The notes under the pieces are model-generated. The model had not been told where the DNA came from. It saw only the letters and a list, made by a program, of their open reading frames with translations, and searched no databases. DNA of 64,000 bases from Diorhabda sublineata (lineage: Eukaryota > Arthropoda > Insecta > Coleoptera > Chrysomelidae). Below are positions 1 to 11,944 of this stretch, piece after piece. The DNA lies in assembly GCF_026230105.1 (NCBI RefSeq), contig NC_079482.1, forward strand, positions 992,001 through 1,056,000. Reading direction: 5' to 3'. The stretch's first letter is position 1. Every line of letters starts with the position of its first letter. Position numbers and translations under genes: made by a program.

Positions 1-165
1 TCGGCGAAGGAAATGGAGAAACCACGTGGACAAACTGTTGGATGACAGATTGCCAAAGGAAAAAAAACGAATACATCTTGATTACCAGGACGATCACCTT
101 CAAGATGGTAAGGAAGCTGGTCTTCATAATCCCAGCTGCAGCTAGGCAACCATTAATGCAAATAA
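1..165 (+). repeat. Dispersed repeat, LINE 3'-coding-tail-like, copy 1
   Basis: The segment from about 50 to 160 closely matches 11190-11300, sharing the wording from TTCCAAAGGAA-like sequence through CAGCTGCAGCTAGGCAACCATT. The first bases read RRRKWRNHVDKLLDDR in one frame, which resembles the basic, Trp-containing C-terminal tail of jockey/RTE-type LINE ORF2 proteins. The second copy lies just downstream of a reverse-transcriptase remnant, which supports a LINE origin. The element is cut by the window edge, so its full extent is unknown. Confidence 0.4.
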
Positions 166-1382
166 AGAGAAACTAATACTAATAGTTATGCAAAAAAAAA
201 GAAAAATTAGTTAATTAATATTTATTTTATCATTTTTTCTAAATAATTCCACCCAAAGTACCGCTCTATTACCAAATCAAGTTCCGGCAGTACCTAAACC
301 AAATTGGTGTGGATAGAGACGCGCGGATCGATACTAAAGCTATCACTGTCTCCTGAACTGATTCCATTAGACTTTTTGTAGAAAATATCGAAAGTATTAT
401 ATACAAAATTGAACCTCTTAACTGAGGTGGCTTTATAAGACGAATCAAGTTCGATGCTAAGAAGTTTACGTTGAACATTTTCAACATCTTCTACATTACT
501 GTTAATGTTGTTTTTTTCTGTTCCACGCCGTATATTTATAAGTTATTTCAGTTCTCGTATATCTTCGTATAAATTAAAGGAAACGATTAAAATGATAAAT
601 TATCCTTTTCCCAAGGTAAGTTTTACTAAAACGTAACAGACACGAATGGCGCTAATTGTAAATTTTGACCATAAAAGTCACCGTCTCTTGGTTCGTGTCT
701 TATATACGTCGAATTCTTCCCTCTGAACGGATTATGTTTTATAGTGTATTAAGAAAGAAAGTGTTTGCAACAAACACGAAACCAGAGAAACGGCAAACTT
801 GTTAAAGATAATCCCGGAGCTTCTCGGAAAGACTTTGAGCCAAAGCGAAAATGTCTTAGAATAAATTTATAGAGAAAACAAATGACACTTAATTGATTTT
901 GTAATGTTAAATTTTCTATTTAAGTGTCAAATAGAGGCGACAATTACTCTAATATACTCATTGGAATGTTATATAAGAAGTAGCGATTTTTTTTTGAAAA
1001 TAGGTTATTTTGGTAATCAAATTCGAATGAATTACCTTATTAATGTGGAAATCGTTTTAAAAGCACGGTAAATATAGTTGCTTAGGTATTTACCTTCGCA
1101 AAACCGTACATTTGGAACGCAACACTTTTCAAAAGAATCGTAAATCAAAAAGGAAATAAAAACGATTGGAAATTCAAAATTAAGAATTTCAAGTCAGTCG
1201 TTATTTCCATAGACGTAGATCTGCTACTATGTATCTATTTCTACGTGTAAAAAATTGAATTAAACATTTCTTTTATTTATAAACAAATTTGGTAAGAGAA
1301 TGATAAACCACCCCCACGACGAACATCATGAAACTCTATACATAGACTATTGATAATACGGGCAATATTTACTACCGGAGAT
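166..1382. other. AT-rich sequence, no gene seen
   Basis: I found no convincing coding exon, RNA gene or recognisable element here. The only longer frame (269-487, minus) has no recognisable motif or codon bias. It is probably intergenic. Confidence 0.5.
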
Positions 1383-1567
1383 ACCTAATCTAACCTAACC
1401 TAAACTTAACAAAACTAACCTAACCTAACCTAAACATAACCTAACCTAAACATAACCTAACCTAACCTAACCTAAACATAACCTAGCCTAACCTAACTTA
1501 AACAAAACATAACCTAACCTAATCTAAACATAACCTAACCTAACCTAAACATAACCTAACCTAATCT
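1383..1567. repeat. Interstitial insect telomere-type repeat (CCTAA/TTAGG)n
   Basis: The stretch is built of CCTAA pentamers (TTAGG on the minus strand), interrupted regularly by ACATAA or ACTTAA variants. TTAGG is the ancestral telomere repeat of insects. The variants and the internal position show a degraded interstitial tract, not a live chromosome end. The tract resumes at 1735-1781 after an insertion. Confidence 0.85.
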
Positions 1568-1734
1568 TTTTCTTTGCCCCAAGGTAGGGTGGAAGCTAAT
1601 GCAGTCCTCACAGCGGGCGGGTGCAATGCTGTGAGTTTGTGTAGGACTCTCACCCACTAAACCACCCTCCTTGTTTTCGCATCCCTGGGGAGTTGCGTGC
1701 GCCGGAAGGACAACAAGTTGTCATTACATCGGCA
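1568..1734 (-). mobile_element. Poly(A)-ended insertion in telomeric repeat, SART/TRAS-like 3' end (copy A)
   Basis: This GC-richer block interrupts the CCTAA tract. Read on the minus strand it ends in an A-rich run (GGGGCAAAGAAAAAGA) that passes directly into TTAGG repeats. Its first bases (TAGGGTGGAAGCTAATGC) match the start of the neighbouring block at 1801, so the two are related elements. A poly(A) end joined to TTAGG is what telomere-targeted non-LTR retrotransposons (SART/TRAS) leave behind. No coding domain is visible, so family assignment is inference from target and end structure. Confidence 0.45.
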
Positions 1735-1781
1735 GACCTAACCTAATCTGAACATAACCTAACCTAACCTAACCTAACCGT
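1735..1781. repeat. Interstitial telomere-type repeat, second tract
   Basis: CCTAA pentamers resume between two inserted blocks, with one CTGAACATAA variant. It continues the tract at 1383-1567. Confidence 0.8.
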
Positions 1782-2090
1782 TTTTTTTTGCTCTATGAGA
1801 TAGGGTGGAAGGTAATGCCTTCCTTGGAGCGGGCCGTAACGTGGACATGCCTTATCCTTGTCTCTTCATAACTTGGGTTATGTAGGTTATATCCTTCCAT
1901 TTCTCTTTGTCTTGTATTATTTCGTCTACAGTCTCTGTTATTGGCGGCAACTTGCTTATATTTCCTTTTCCCGCTTCTGGTATTCCCACGGGACATCCCC
2001 AATCCCTCAGAGGATAAACAAGTCATCGGGCGTCTCACGTGAGGGAACCGGACGATCCGTGTCCTGTGAGGATCTGCGTTACGAAATATG
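1782..2090 (-). mobile_element. Poly(A)-ended insertion in telomeric repeat, SART/TRAS-like 3' end (copy B)
   Basis: On the minus strand this block ends GCAAAAAAAAAC and runs straight into GGTTAGG repeats, so it looks like the 3' end of a poly(A) retroelement inserted into TTAGG. Its start on the plus strand (TAGGGTGGAAGGTAATGC) matches copy A. A basic minus-strand frame (1793-2038) runs through it and could be the C-terminal piece of a retrotransposon ORF. I see no diagnostic zinc knuckle or reverse-transcriptase motif in it. The upstream (5') boundary is approximate. Confidence 0.45.
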
Positions 2091-2281
2091 ATATCTGTCT
2101 AGGATCAGTAATCTATGTTAACCAAGTGATAACGAACGTTATACTGTGGGTTTTAAAAATATTGTAGTTTATATAGTGACATCTACAGGTTAAGCTAGGA
2201 AACCATAGATACATTATTAAAATATACAGGGGGTGTAAAAATGCAAATTGTATATCTGTATATATCATTCGATCACGTAAA

Positions 2282-5200
2282 ATGATTCATTTGAAAAAAA
2301 TCGGTAAATTATGTTACGTAAACACTCAGTATATCATTATTAATTATTTTTATTTGACATAATTTTGTTTAAAAGTTTCTACGATGCGTCAATTCGGCTA
2401 AAAATCCAAATAATTTCAGACAATTAAAAATTTAGGGTTATGCAAAATCATCGAAATGAAACTGTCAACTGTCAACTGTTAAAGTTGTGTACTCCGGAGC
2501 GTTCCGAAAGTGTTTTGCAGTACGGAACTGTCATTTTCATTACACGGAACACTAAAAACGCAACTTTCAGTAGGCAAACAAATACAGAACGAACAATTTC
2601 CAGATGGCGTCGACTAAAGAACGATTTATTTGAAAAAAATCGGTAAATTATGTTACGTAGACACTCAGTATATCATTATTAATTATTTTTATTTGACATA
2701 ATTTTGTTTAAAAGTTTCTCCGTTACGTATATTCGGCTAAAAATCCAAATATATTCCGTTGAATTAGTTTATGTTACGTAATTTAGACAAAACTTCGGTT
2801 AAAACAAATAATTTCAGACAATTAAAAATTTAAGGTTATGCAAAATTATCGAAATGAAACTGTCAACTGTCAACTGTTAAAGTTGTGTACTCCGGAGCGT
2901 TCCGAAAGTGTTTTGCAGTACGGAACTGTCATTTTCATTACACGGAACACTAAAAACGCAACTTTCAGTAGGCAAACAAATACAGAACGAACAATTTCCA
3001 GATGGCGTCGACTAAAGAACGATTTATTTGAAAAAAATCGGTAAATTATGTTACGTAGACACTCAGTATATCATTATTAATTATTTTTATTTGACATAAT
3101 TTTGTTTAAAAGTTTCTCCGTTACGTATATTCGGCTAAAAATCCAAATATATTCCGTTGAATTAGTTTATGTTACGTAATTTAGACAAAACTTCGGTTAA
3201 AACAAATAATTTCAGACAATTAAAAATTTAAGGTTATGCAAAATTATCGAAATGAAACTGTCAACTGTCAACTGTTAAAGTTGTGTACTCCGGAACGTTC
3301 CGAAAGTGTTTTGCAGTACGGAACTGTCATTTTCATTACACGGAACACTAAAAACGCAACTTTCAGTAGGCAAACAAATACAGAACGAACAATTTCCAGA
3401 TGGCGTCGACTAAAGAACGATTTATTTGAAAAAAATCGGTAAATTATGTTACGTAGACACTCAGTATATCATTATTAATTATTTTTATTTGACATAATTT
3501 TGTTTAAAAGTTTCTCCGTTACGTATATTCGGCTAAAAATCCAAATATATTCCGTTGAATTAGTTTATGTTACGTAATTTAGACAAAACTTCGGTTAAAA
3601 CAAATAATTTCAGACAATTAAAAATTTAAGGTTATGCAAAATTATCGAAATGAAACTGTCAACTGTCAACTGTTAAAGTTGTGTACTCCGGAGCGTTCCG
3701 AAAGTGTTTTGCAGTACGGAACTGTCATTTTCATTACACGGAACACTAAAAACGCAACTTTCAGTAGGCAAACAAATACAGAACGAACAATTTCCAGATG
3801 GCGTCGACTAAAGAACGATTTATTTGAAAAAAATCGGTAAATTATGTTACGTAGACACTCAGTATATCATTATTAATTATTTTTATTTGACATAATTTTG
3901 TTTAAAAGTTTCTCCGTTACGTATATTCGGCTAAAAATTCAAATATATTCCGTTGAATTAGTTTATGTTACGTAATTTAGACAAAACTTCGGTTAAAACA
4001 AATAATTTCAGACAATTAAAAATTTAAGGTTATGCAAAATTATCGAAATGAAACTGTCAACTGTCAACTGTTAAAGTTGTGTACTCCGGAGCGTTCCGAA
4101 AGTGTTTTGCAGTACGGAACTGTCATTTTCATTACACGGAACACTAAAAACGCAACTTTCAGTAGGCAAACAAATACAGAACGAACAATTTCCAGATGGC
4201 GTCGACTAAAGAACGATTTATTTGAAAAAAATCGGTAAATTATGTTACGTAGACACTCAGTATATCATTATTAATTATTTTTATTTGACATAATTTTGTT
4301 TAAAAGTTTCTCCGTTACGTATATTCGGCTAAAAATCCAAATATATTCCGTTGAATTAGTTTATGTTAGGTAATTTAGACAAAACTTCGGTTAAAACAAA
4401 TAATTTCAGACAATTAAAAATTTAAGGTTATGCAAAATCATCGAAATGAAACTGTCAACTGTCAACTGTTAAAGTTGTGTACTCCGGAGCGTTTCGAAAG
4501 TGTTTTGCAGTACGAAACTGTCATTTTCATTACACGGAACACTAAAAATGCAGCTTTCGGTATGTAAATGAATACAGAACGAACAATTTCCAGATGGCGT
4601 CGACTAAAAAACGATTTATTTGAAAAAAATCGGTAAATTATGTTACGTAAACACTCAGTATATCATTATTGATTATTTTTATTTGACATAATTTTGTTTA
4701 AAAGTTTCTCCGATACGTCAATTCGGCTAAAAATCCAAATTCATTCCGTTGAATTTGTTTATGTTATGTAATTTACAAAACTTTGGATAAAACAAATAAT
4801 TTCAGACAATTAAAAATTTAAGGTTATGCAAAATTATCGAAATGAAACTGTCAACTGTCAACTGTTAAAGTTGTGTACTCCGGAGCGTTCCGAAAGTGTT
4901 TTGCAGTACGGAACTGTCATTTTCATTACACGGAACACTAAAAACGCAACTTTCAGTAGGCAAACAAATACAGAACGAACAATTTCCAGATGGCGTCGAC
5001 TAAAGAACGATTTATTTGAAAAAAATCGGTAAATTATGTTACGTAGACACTCAGTATATCATTATTAATTATTTTTATTTGACATAATTTTGTTTAAAAG
5101 TTTCTCCGTTACGTATATTCGGCTAAAAATCCAAATATATTCCGTTGAATTAGTTTATGTTACGTAATTTAGACAAAACTTCGGTTAAAACAAATAATTT

Positions 5201-5885
5201 CAGACAATTAAAAATTTAAGGTTATGCAAAATCATCGAAATGAAACTGTCAACTGTCAACTGTTAAAGTTGTGTACTCCGGAGCGTTCTGAAAGTGTTTT
5301 GCAGTACGAATCTGTCACTTTCATTACACGGAACACTCAAAACGCAACTAAATGAATACAGAACGAACAATTTCCAGATGGCGTCGACTAAAAAACGATT
5401 TATTTGAAAAAAATCGGTAAATTATGTTACGTAGACACTCAGTATATCATTATTAATTATTTTTATTTGACATAATTTTGTTTAAAAGTTTCTCCGTTAC
5501 GTATATTCGGCTAAAAATCCAAATATATTCCGTTGAATTAGTTTATGTTACGTAATTTAGACAAAACTTCGGTTAAAACAAATAATTTCAGACAATTAAA
5601 AATTTAAGGTTATGCAAAATCATCGAAATGAAACTGTCAACTGTCAACTGTTAAAGTTGTGTACTCCGGAGCGTTCTGAAAGTGTTTTGCAGTACGAATC
5701 TGTCACTTTCATTACACGGAACACTCAAAACGCAACTAAATGAATACAGAACGAACAATTTCCAGATGGCGTCGACTAAAAAACGATTTATTTGAAAAAA
5801 ATCGGTAAATTATGTTACGTAAACACTCAGTATATCATTATTAATAATTTTTCCAGTTTTCATATGACATAATTTTGTTTAAAAG
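2282..5885. repeat. 398-bp tandem repeat array, about 9 monomers
   Basis: The motif TTATGCAAAATYATCGAAATG recurs at about 2438, 2836, 3234, 3632, 4030, 4427, 4824, 5222 and 5613, a period of about 398 bp. The central monomers are nearly identical. Those near 4430 and after 5220 are more divergent, with a deletion inside the latter. The array starts and ends in partial monomers. Each good copy carries a 68-codon frame, but it has no recognisable domain and is shared only because the DNA is duplicated, so I do not call it a gene. Confidence 0.95.
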
Positions 5886-6684
5886 TTATTTATTCCGTCG
5901 AATTTTTTTTATGTTATACCCATGGCCATTTCTACGTAATCTGTTTTAACAATCTTCGTTTCTCATACTTCGACAGCTCGACTTGACCAATTTAACATGC
6001 AACACAAGTAATAATAATGGGTAATATACCGACTACTAGAACTTTATCATACTGTTATTATTATCAGCTGCGCACAATATGAAGTTGATTTCCATTTTTG
6101 TATACCTCAAGTCTGTAGCATGTGGTCGGCGATAAGCGCTAGTTAGACGTACCTCTATATTTTGAAACAATAAAATTATATACTTAAGAATATATCCCGT
6201 AATCTCGTTCGAAAACGAAAAAAAAAAAAATAGAATTTTCATGATAGAAATATATATTAGAGTATCGTAAATTGGTGTATTACAGTAGAACGAACAATCG
6301 ATGATATCGTGTTAAGAAGAAAGCGTTTATTCATTCTGTCATCTCTTAATTCGTTCGTGGACGAAACGGAAATTAAAATATAAATACAATTACATCTTTT
6401 ATATTCACCAGGCTTCCAGGAAACTATTAAACGAAACTTTCAGTCGTCGCATCAACTTTGATGAATCTATAAATAATTAGAAATGGAAAATCGCGTCGAT
6501 TTTTTACCTATTATCGTTTGGGTGATTGTTAGAACCAACTTTATTCACTGTAAATCTCCATTCCACCTCTATGATCAACGTTACCACTGATTTGTTTACA
6601 GTAAATCTACGCCTATGGTTGATCAAACAAAATTGTCGGGAAGGGTTTTAATAGTCTGCAATTGATAATGGAAAAACTATACTA
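5886..6684. other. AT-rich spacer, no gene seen
   Basis: No coding potential was recognised. A minus-strand frame at 6036-6242 is low-complexity and Phe/Ile-rich. Nothing else is supported. Confidence 0.45.
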
Positions 6685-6689
6685 TTGAG

Positions 6690-7160
6690 TAGAGTCTTCT
6701 ACATTAAGCATCTACTTCTAGATCTTGTTTTGGGTACCAAAAACTCCATGGAAACATCTACACGACGCTGTTTTTTCCATTGCAACATATTTAATGGAAA
6801 TTATCTCACTCGCATCCCAAAAAACCCACACCACGACTACTCCTTTGTATGTTTTGATGGTACCACGTTTATGGAACGTGAAATATTGTCAAAGAACTCA
6901 ATGGAAACATCTTTACGAAGCTGTTTTGTTGACCACTGCTTTGTTGGTCTTCCTAGATAGTTCGGTCTCGTCTAAACTTTGCTACCCGATGTTTAAGTGT
7001 TGTTTGAGAAGGAGCAGTGTCGTGCAAGCAACTGGGATCATCCTTGTATAGTATGTTGTATATTCCATTATGTAATTCATTAATCATCTGGGAAGAAAAT
7101 TTTCGTTGATGTTGTAGACGTGCTTGTAAGCACATCTCCCTCGACGTTTCGTAAAAGTTG
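6690..7160 (-). pseudogene. Mariner transposase remnant (N-terminal region)
   Basis: The minus-strand frame 7135-6953 ends with DTAPSQTTLKHRVAKFRRDR. This matches the second helix-turn-helix of mariner transposases, typically SAPSxxTVKxWVAKFKRGRT. The sequence on its 3' side (6690-6950) is short, broken and rearranged, with two diverged copies of a CATGGAAACATCT-type segment also seen at the mariner remnant near 37.7 kb. No catalytic aspartates can be assigned. It is a dead fragment. Confidence 0.6.
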
Positions 7161-7889
7161 AAAAATTTATATGGCTCACGTTCATCGCATAAAACCTTGA
7201 CTATTTATATTTTTCAAGTAGTAAAAATGAACCACTTAGCTGATTTTCCCAACTTTATACACTTTACGCTTCAGGGAAGCAAATAACATTGGATGAATGT
7301 TGACAAATGGAAGAGGCATTCACGTATTTCGAAGCTATCACTCTTACACCAACTTTTGATTAACGCATTTTGAATGACTTGTATCTAAACTTCTAGAGAG
7401 GATATAATATATTTCCTTATCGTTGAAGTTATATCAGAAAGCGGCGATATAACTTTTAATAGGATAGAAATTATTCCTTGAATTTTCCTAATTGATTTCT
7501 ATGTTTTAACTTACAACCAAGAAACTTGTGACTTAATTACCAGTTTTAGGGAAACTCTACAATTTTCAACACGTGGTTGATTACGCAAATGTTCGAATAA
7601 AACCGTTAAAACCGACATTCGAATAAACATTTTCTATAATTTTATCTATCAGTTTCAACCGTATTTGTTTTTTTTTTCATAAAAAAGTTTCATGACACTC
7701 TGGACATGTGAAAAATAAGTAGAAATGTTCAAATTACTTCTAGAGAATGAGGAAAAGACAAATCTCAAGTTAATCAGTTAAATTCAAGAGTTAAGGGCTG
7801 TTTTTAGTATTTTTTTTCTATTTTAAGCTAAAAATGTTGTGTAGAACTTGATTTACAACGTTTTGAACACCCCCGCCTCGTAAAATCGA
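7161..7889. other. Spacer without recognisable gene
   Basis: AT-rich sequence between the mariner fragment and the 329-bp array. No coding or RNA feature was identified. Confidence 0.4.
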
Positions 7890-10552
7890 GAAAACAAAAA
7901 AAAAATTGGACTTTTCGGTAGACATGCGTTTTTTGTTAGTTTTTTGCTATAAAAAAATCGAAATTTTGGAAATTTTCATTTGCTAATAGTTCATTTCATG
8001 CGTTTACATGTGTTGACGGTTAACTTATAAATTTCAAGTCACTCGGTCAAGTCGTTTTTGAGATACGGCGAAGGAAAGTTTGAAAAACACAGTTTTGAAG
8101 AAAAAAAACGCGTTTAAAGTTTCAAATCCATTTAAAACTATGAAAATCTCAACTTACCATCAATCGGCGATGCCTGGTCCATAGATTATTCCTTCCTCTT
8201 CCTCTTGGAACTCTTTTAAAGCCTGTAGAAACTTGTCCAAGTTTGTATAAGTAAAAAAAATCTGTATCCCTTAATGCACGGAATGAACTATTATCAAATT
8301 AATATACAAAAAATTGGACTTTTGGTATACATGCGTTTTTTTGTTTGTTTTTTGTTATGAAAAAATTGAAATTTTGGAAATTTCAAGTCATTCCGTCGAG
8401 CCGTTTTTAAGATACGACGGAGGAAAGTTTGAAAAACACAATTTAAAGTTTCAAGTCCATTTAAAACTATGAAAATCTCAACTTACCATCAATCGGCGAT
8501 GCCTGGTCCATAGATTATTCCTTCCTCTTCCTCTTGGAACTCTTTTAAAGCCTGTAGAAACTTGTCCAAGTTTGTATAAGTAAAAAAAATCTGTATCCCT
8601 TAATGCACGGAATGAACTATTATCAAATTAATATACAAAAAATTGGACTTTTGGTAGACATGCGTTTTTTTGTTTGTTTTTTGTTATAAAAAAATCGAAA
8701 TTTTGGAAATTTCAAGTCATTCCGTCGAGCCGTTTTTAAGATACTACGGAGGAAAGTTTGAAAAACACAATTTAAAGTTTCAAGTCCATTTAAAACTATG
8801 AAAATCTCAACTTACCATCAATCGGCGATGCCTGGTCCATAGATTATTCCTTCCTCTTCCTCTTGGAACTCTTTTAAAGCCTGTAGAAACTTGTCCAAGT
8901 TTGTATAAATAAAAAAAATCTGTATCCCTTAATGCACGGAATGAACTATTATCAAATTAATATACAAAAAATTGGACTTTTGGTAGACATGCGTTTTTTT
9001 GTTTGTTTTTTGTTATAAAAAAATCGAAATTTTGGAAATTTCAAGTCATTCCGTCGAGCCGTTTTTAAGATACTACGGAGGAAAGTTTGAAAAACACAAT
9101 TTAAAGTTTCAAGTCCATTTAAAACTATGAAAATCTCAACTTACCATCAATCGGCGATGCCTGGTCCATAGATTATTCCTTCCTCTTCCTCTTGGAACTC
9201 TTTTAAAGCCTGTAGAAACTTGTCCAAGTTTGTATAAGTAAAAAAAATCTGTATCCCTTAATGCACGGAATGAACTATTATCAAATTAATATACAAAAAA
9301 TTGGACTTTTGGTAGACATGCGTTTTTTTGTTTGTTTTTTGTTATAAAAAAATCGAAATTTTGGAAATTTCAAGTCATTCCGTCGAGCCGTTTTTAAGAT
9401 ACGACGGAGGAAAGTTTGAAAAACACAATTTAAAGTTTCAAGTCCATTTAAAACTATGAAAATCTCAACTTACCATCAATCGGCGATGCCTGGTCCATAG
9501 ATTATTCCTTCCTCTTCCTCTTGGAACTCTTTTAAAGCCTGTAGAAACTTGTCCAAGTTTGTATAAGTAAAAAAAATCTGTATCCCTTAATGCACGGAAT
9601 GAACTATTATCAAATTAATATACAAAAAATTGGACTTTTGGTAGACATGCGTTTTTTTGTTTGTTTTTTGTTATAAAAAAATCGAAATTTTGGAAATTTC
9701 AAGTCATTCCGTCGAGCCGTTTTTAAGATACGACGGAGGAAAGTTTGAAAAACACAATTTAAAGTTTCAAGTCCATTTAAAACTATGAAAATCTCAACTT
9801 ACCATCAATCGGCGATGCCTGGTCCATAGATTATTCCTTCCTCTTCCTCTTGGAACTCTTTTAAAGCCTGTAGAAACTTGTCCAAGTTTGTATAAGTAAA
9901 AAAAATCTGTATCCCTTAATGCACGGAATGAACTATTATCAAATTAATATACAAAAAATTGGACTTTTGGTAGACATGCGTTTTTTTGTTTGTTTTTTGT
10001 TATAAAAAAATCGAAATTTTGGAAATTTCAAGTCATTCCGTCGAGCCGTTTTTAAGATACGACGGAGGAAAGTTTGAAAAACACAATTTAAAGTTTCAAG
10101 TCCATTTAAAACTATGAAAATCTCAACTTACCATCAATCGGCGATGCCTGGTCCATAGATTATTCCTTCCTCTTCCTCTTGGAACTCTTTTAAAGCCTGT
10201 AGAAACTTGTCCAAGTTTGTATAAATAAAAAAAATCTGTATCCCTTAATGCACGGAATGAACTATTATCAAATTAATATACAAAAAATTGGACTTTTGGT
10301 AGACATGCGTTTTTTTGTTTGTTTTTTGTTATAAAAAAATCGAAATTTTGGAAATTTCAAGTCATTCCGTCTAGCCGTTTTTAAGATACTACGGAGGAAA
10401 GTTTGAAAAACACAATTTAAAGTTTCAAGTCCATTTAAAACTATGAAAATCTCAACTTACCATCAATCGGCGATGCCTGGTCCATAGATTATTCCTTCCT
10501 CTTCCTCTTGGAACTCTTTTAAAGCCTGTAGAAACTTGTCTAAGCTTGTATA
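7890..10552. repeat. 329-bp tandem repeat array, 8 monomers
   Basis: The motif CGGCGATGCCTGGTCCATAG occurs at 8165, 8494, 8823, 9152, 9481, 9810, 10139 and 10468, an exact 329-bp step. Monomers differ by only a few substitutions (for example GTATAAGTA/GTATAAATA and TACGACGG/TACTACGG). The leftmost monomer (7890-8165) is longer and more diverged, and may represent the ancestral form. On the minus strand each monomer has a 26-codon acidic reading (LDKFLQALKEFQEEEEG, then IIYGPGIAD and stop) followed at once by GTAAGTTG, a good splice-donor match. This suggests the monomer captured an exon border. Confidence 0.95.
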
Positions 10553-10914
10553 AATGTATATATGTAAAAAGGGGGCCAGCTCTTTCTTTTACCTGCTGTA
10601 TCTTTAAAACCACTTCGAATTTTCAAAAATGATTTTACTACAGTATTCTAAAAATGTTAAGAAAGCAATTTATGAAAACAAAAATCGATTTTTTGAGCCC
10701 ATCACATGGATTGGAGATGATCCGAATAGATGACAAGAATTCTGCGAATTGATAATTGACAAAATGTAGAAGTTCATAAACCAAACAGTGTTTTCTACAT
10801 TTAAACATTTAGGTTAGTTATCTAGATTTTTTAATTAACTTCTCAGTGTCTACATTCCTGATGATAATCACCAAAATGAGAAACAGCTCGATCTATCAAC
10901 TACCAACAAGACGA
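10553..10914. other. Spacer without recognisable gene
   Basis: The right edge of the 329-bp array passes into AT-rich sequence. No feature was recognised before the LINE remnant. Confidence 0.4.
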
Positions 10915-10924
10915 ACAAAGTATC

Positions 10925-11130
10925 CAGATTCCAATTTTCAAAAAAAGTGAAAAGAACGATCCTCAAAATTATTGAGGTATTAGCTTGATAAATGCGGTAC
11001 AAAAACTTTCCACTAAATCTTCAGTGTCATCTCCGAAGAACAGCAGGGATTCAGAACTCACCCTATAGATCTCACCCAAGCATTTGATAGAGTACTATCG
11101 AAGGATGTAACAACTATACTGAAGAAAACG
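10925..11130 (+). pseudogene. LINE reverse-transcriptase remnant
   Basis: One frame reads IPIFKKSEKNDPQNY, stop, GISLINAVQKLSTK. This is the conserved reverse-transcriptase block of jockey/RTE-type LINEs (typically IPIFKKGDRxDPxNYRGISLLN). A second frame then gives SEEQQGFR and DLTQAFDRV, matching the next blocks (EEQxGFR and VDLKQAFDRV). About 25 residues between them are missing and the frame changes, so this is an internally deleted, inactive copy. The dispersed tail repeat follows at 11140-11300. Confidence 0.75.
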
Positions 11131-11139
11131 AAGATTAAC

Positions 11140-11305
11140 ATTAAGAAGAGGTAGAGCAAACTGGAAGAGGACCGAGAACTGCAAAGATTCCAAAGGAAGA
11201 ATAACCGAATACATCTTGACCACCAGGACCACCTACGAGATGGTATGGAAGCTGGTCTTCATCATCCCAGCTGCAGCTAGGCAACCATTGATGCAATAAG
11301 TGGAT
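11140..11305 (+). repeat. Dispersed repeat, LINE 3'-coding-tail-like, copy 2
   Basis: It matches 1-165, with the strongest identity at 11190-11300. It sits directly downstream of the reverse-transcriptase remnant, as expected for the C-terminal end of the same LINE. The frame is broken. Confidence 0.5.
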
Positions 11306-11315
11306 TGGAAGACGT

Positions 11316-11522
11316 GGAACGATCGAATGGACGACTAGATCCCCCGATTTGATTCCTCTCGATTACTTTTTATTGCGTTATTCAAAGTTTAAAGTATATT
11401 TTAATATACTAAACAATATAGCTGATTTAAAAGTTAGGATAATTGAAGAAATTAACAAAATAACTACTGAGGTCGCAAAAAATGTTGAACGCCTCAAATG
11501 TCATTTTGAATATTCAATTTGA
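11316..11522 (+). pseudogene. Tc1/mariner-superfamily transposase, C-terminal fragment
   Basis: An uninterrupted 68-codon frame reads WTTRSPDLIPLDYFLLRYSK, continues through DLKVRIIEEINKIT, and ends in a stop. SPDLxPLDxFLxxYxKxKVY is the third-aspartate block of a Tc1/mariner-type transposase. The IIEEINKIT stretch is typical of its C-terminus. The first two catalytic aspartates are absent because the fragment begins at the third block, fused to the LINE tail. Confidence 0.8.
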
Positions 11523-11939
11523 TTGTAAAATATATTAAAAAATCTCCATTCTACGTGAAATTTAGTGACAAGAGACGTTATCAAAATTTTACATCTTAAA
11601 AATTAATTTTTTCATAAATAATTGCACCAAATTCAAAAAACTTGATATTGCTGAACAAAAGACTAAAATCCTTTTCCAACAAAGTTCTGAACGACCCACT
11701 TTAGATAGCGTAGAAGGTCACATTAGTCGAAAAAAGTCCTTTACCCACGAATTTGCACACTATACTTTTTCTACTAGCGAAAACTCTATCAAAATAACTT
11801 GTTATAAAATATATTATATACTTATTATTATTATAAACACTTTAATCAAGATTAGAACAAATTAACGGACGAATTTGTGTCACTAAATGTATCAATTCTT
11901 CTCTCCGGTATGTATAAATGCCACTTAAAAATAATTATC
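11523..11939. other. AT-rich sequence downstream of transposase fragment
   Basis: It probably includes the 3' untranslated part and end of the transposon. I could not define a terminal inverted repeat. No gene was seen. Confidence 0.35.
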
Positions 11940-11944
11940 ACTCT

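Noticed and set aside
2440..5032. Repeated 68-aa plus-strand ORFs as genes
   Set aside because: Copies are identical at DNA level, show no codon-position bias that I can see, and match no family. The 398-bp array explains them.
7890..10552. CRISPR-like array
   Set aside because: The whole 329-bp unit repeats without variable spacers, and the sequence context is a eukaryotic nuclear genome.
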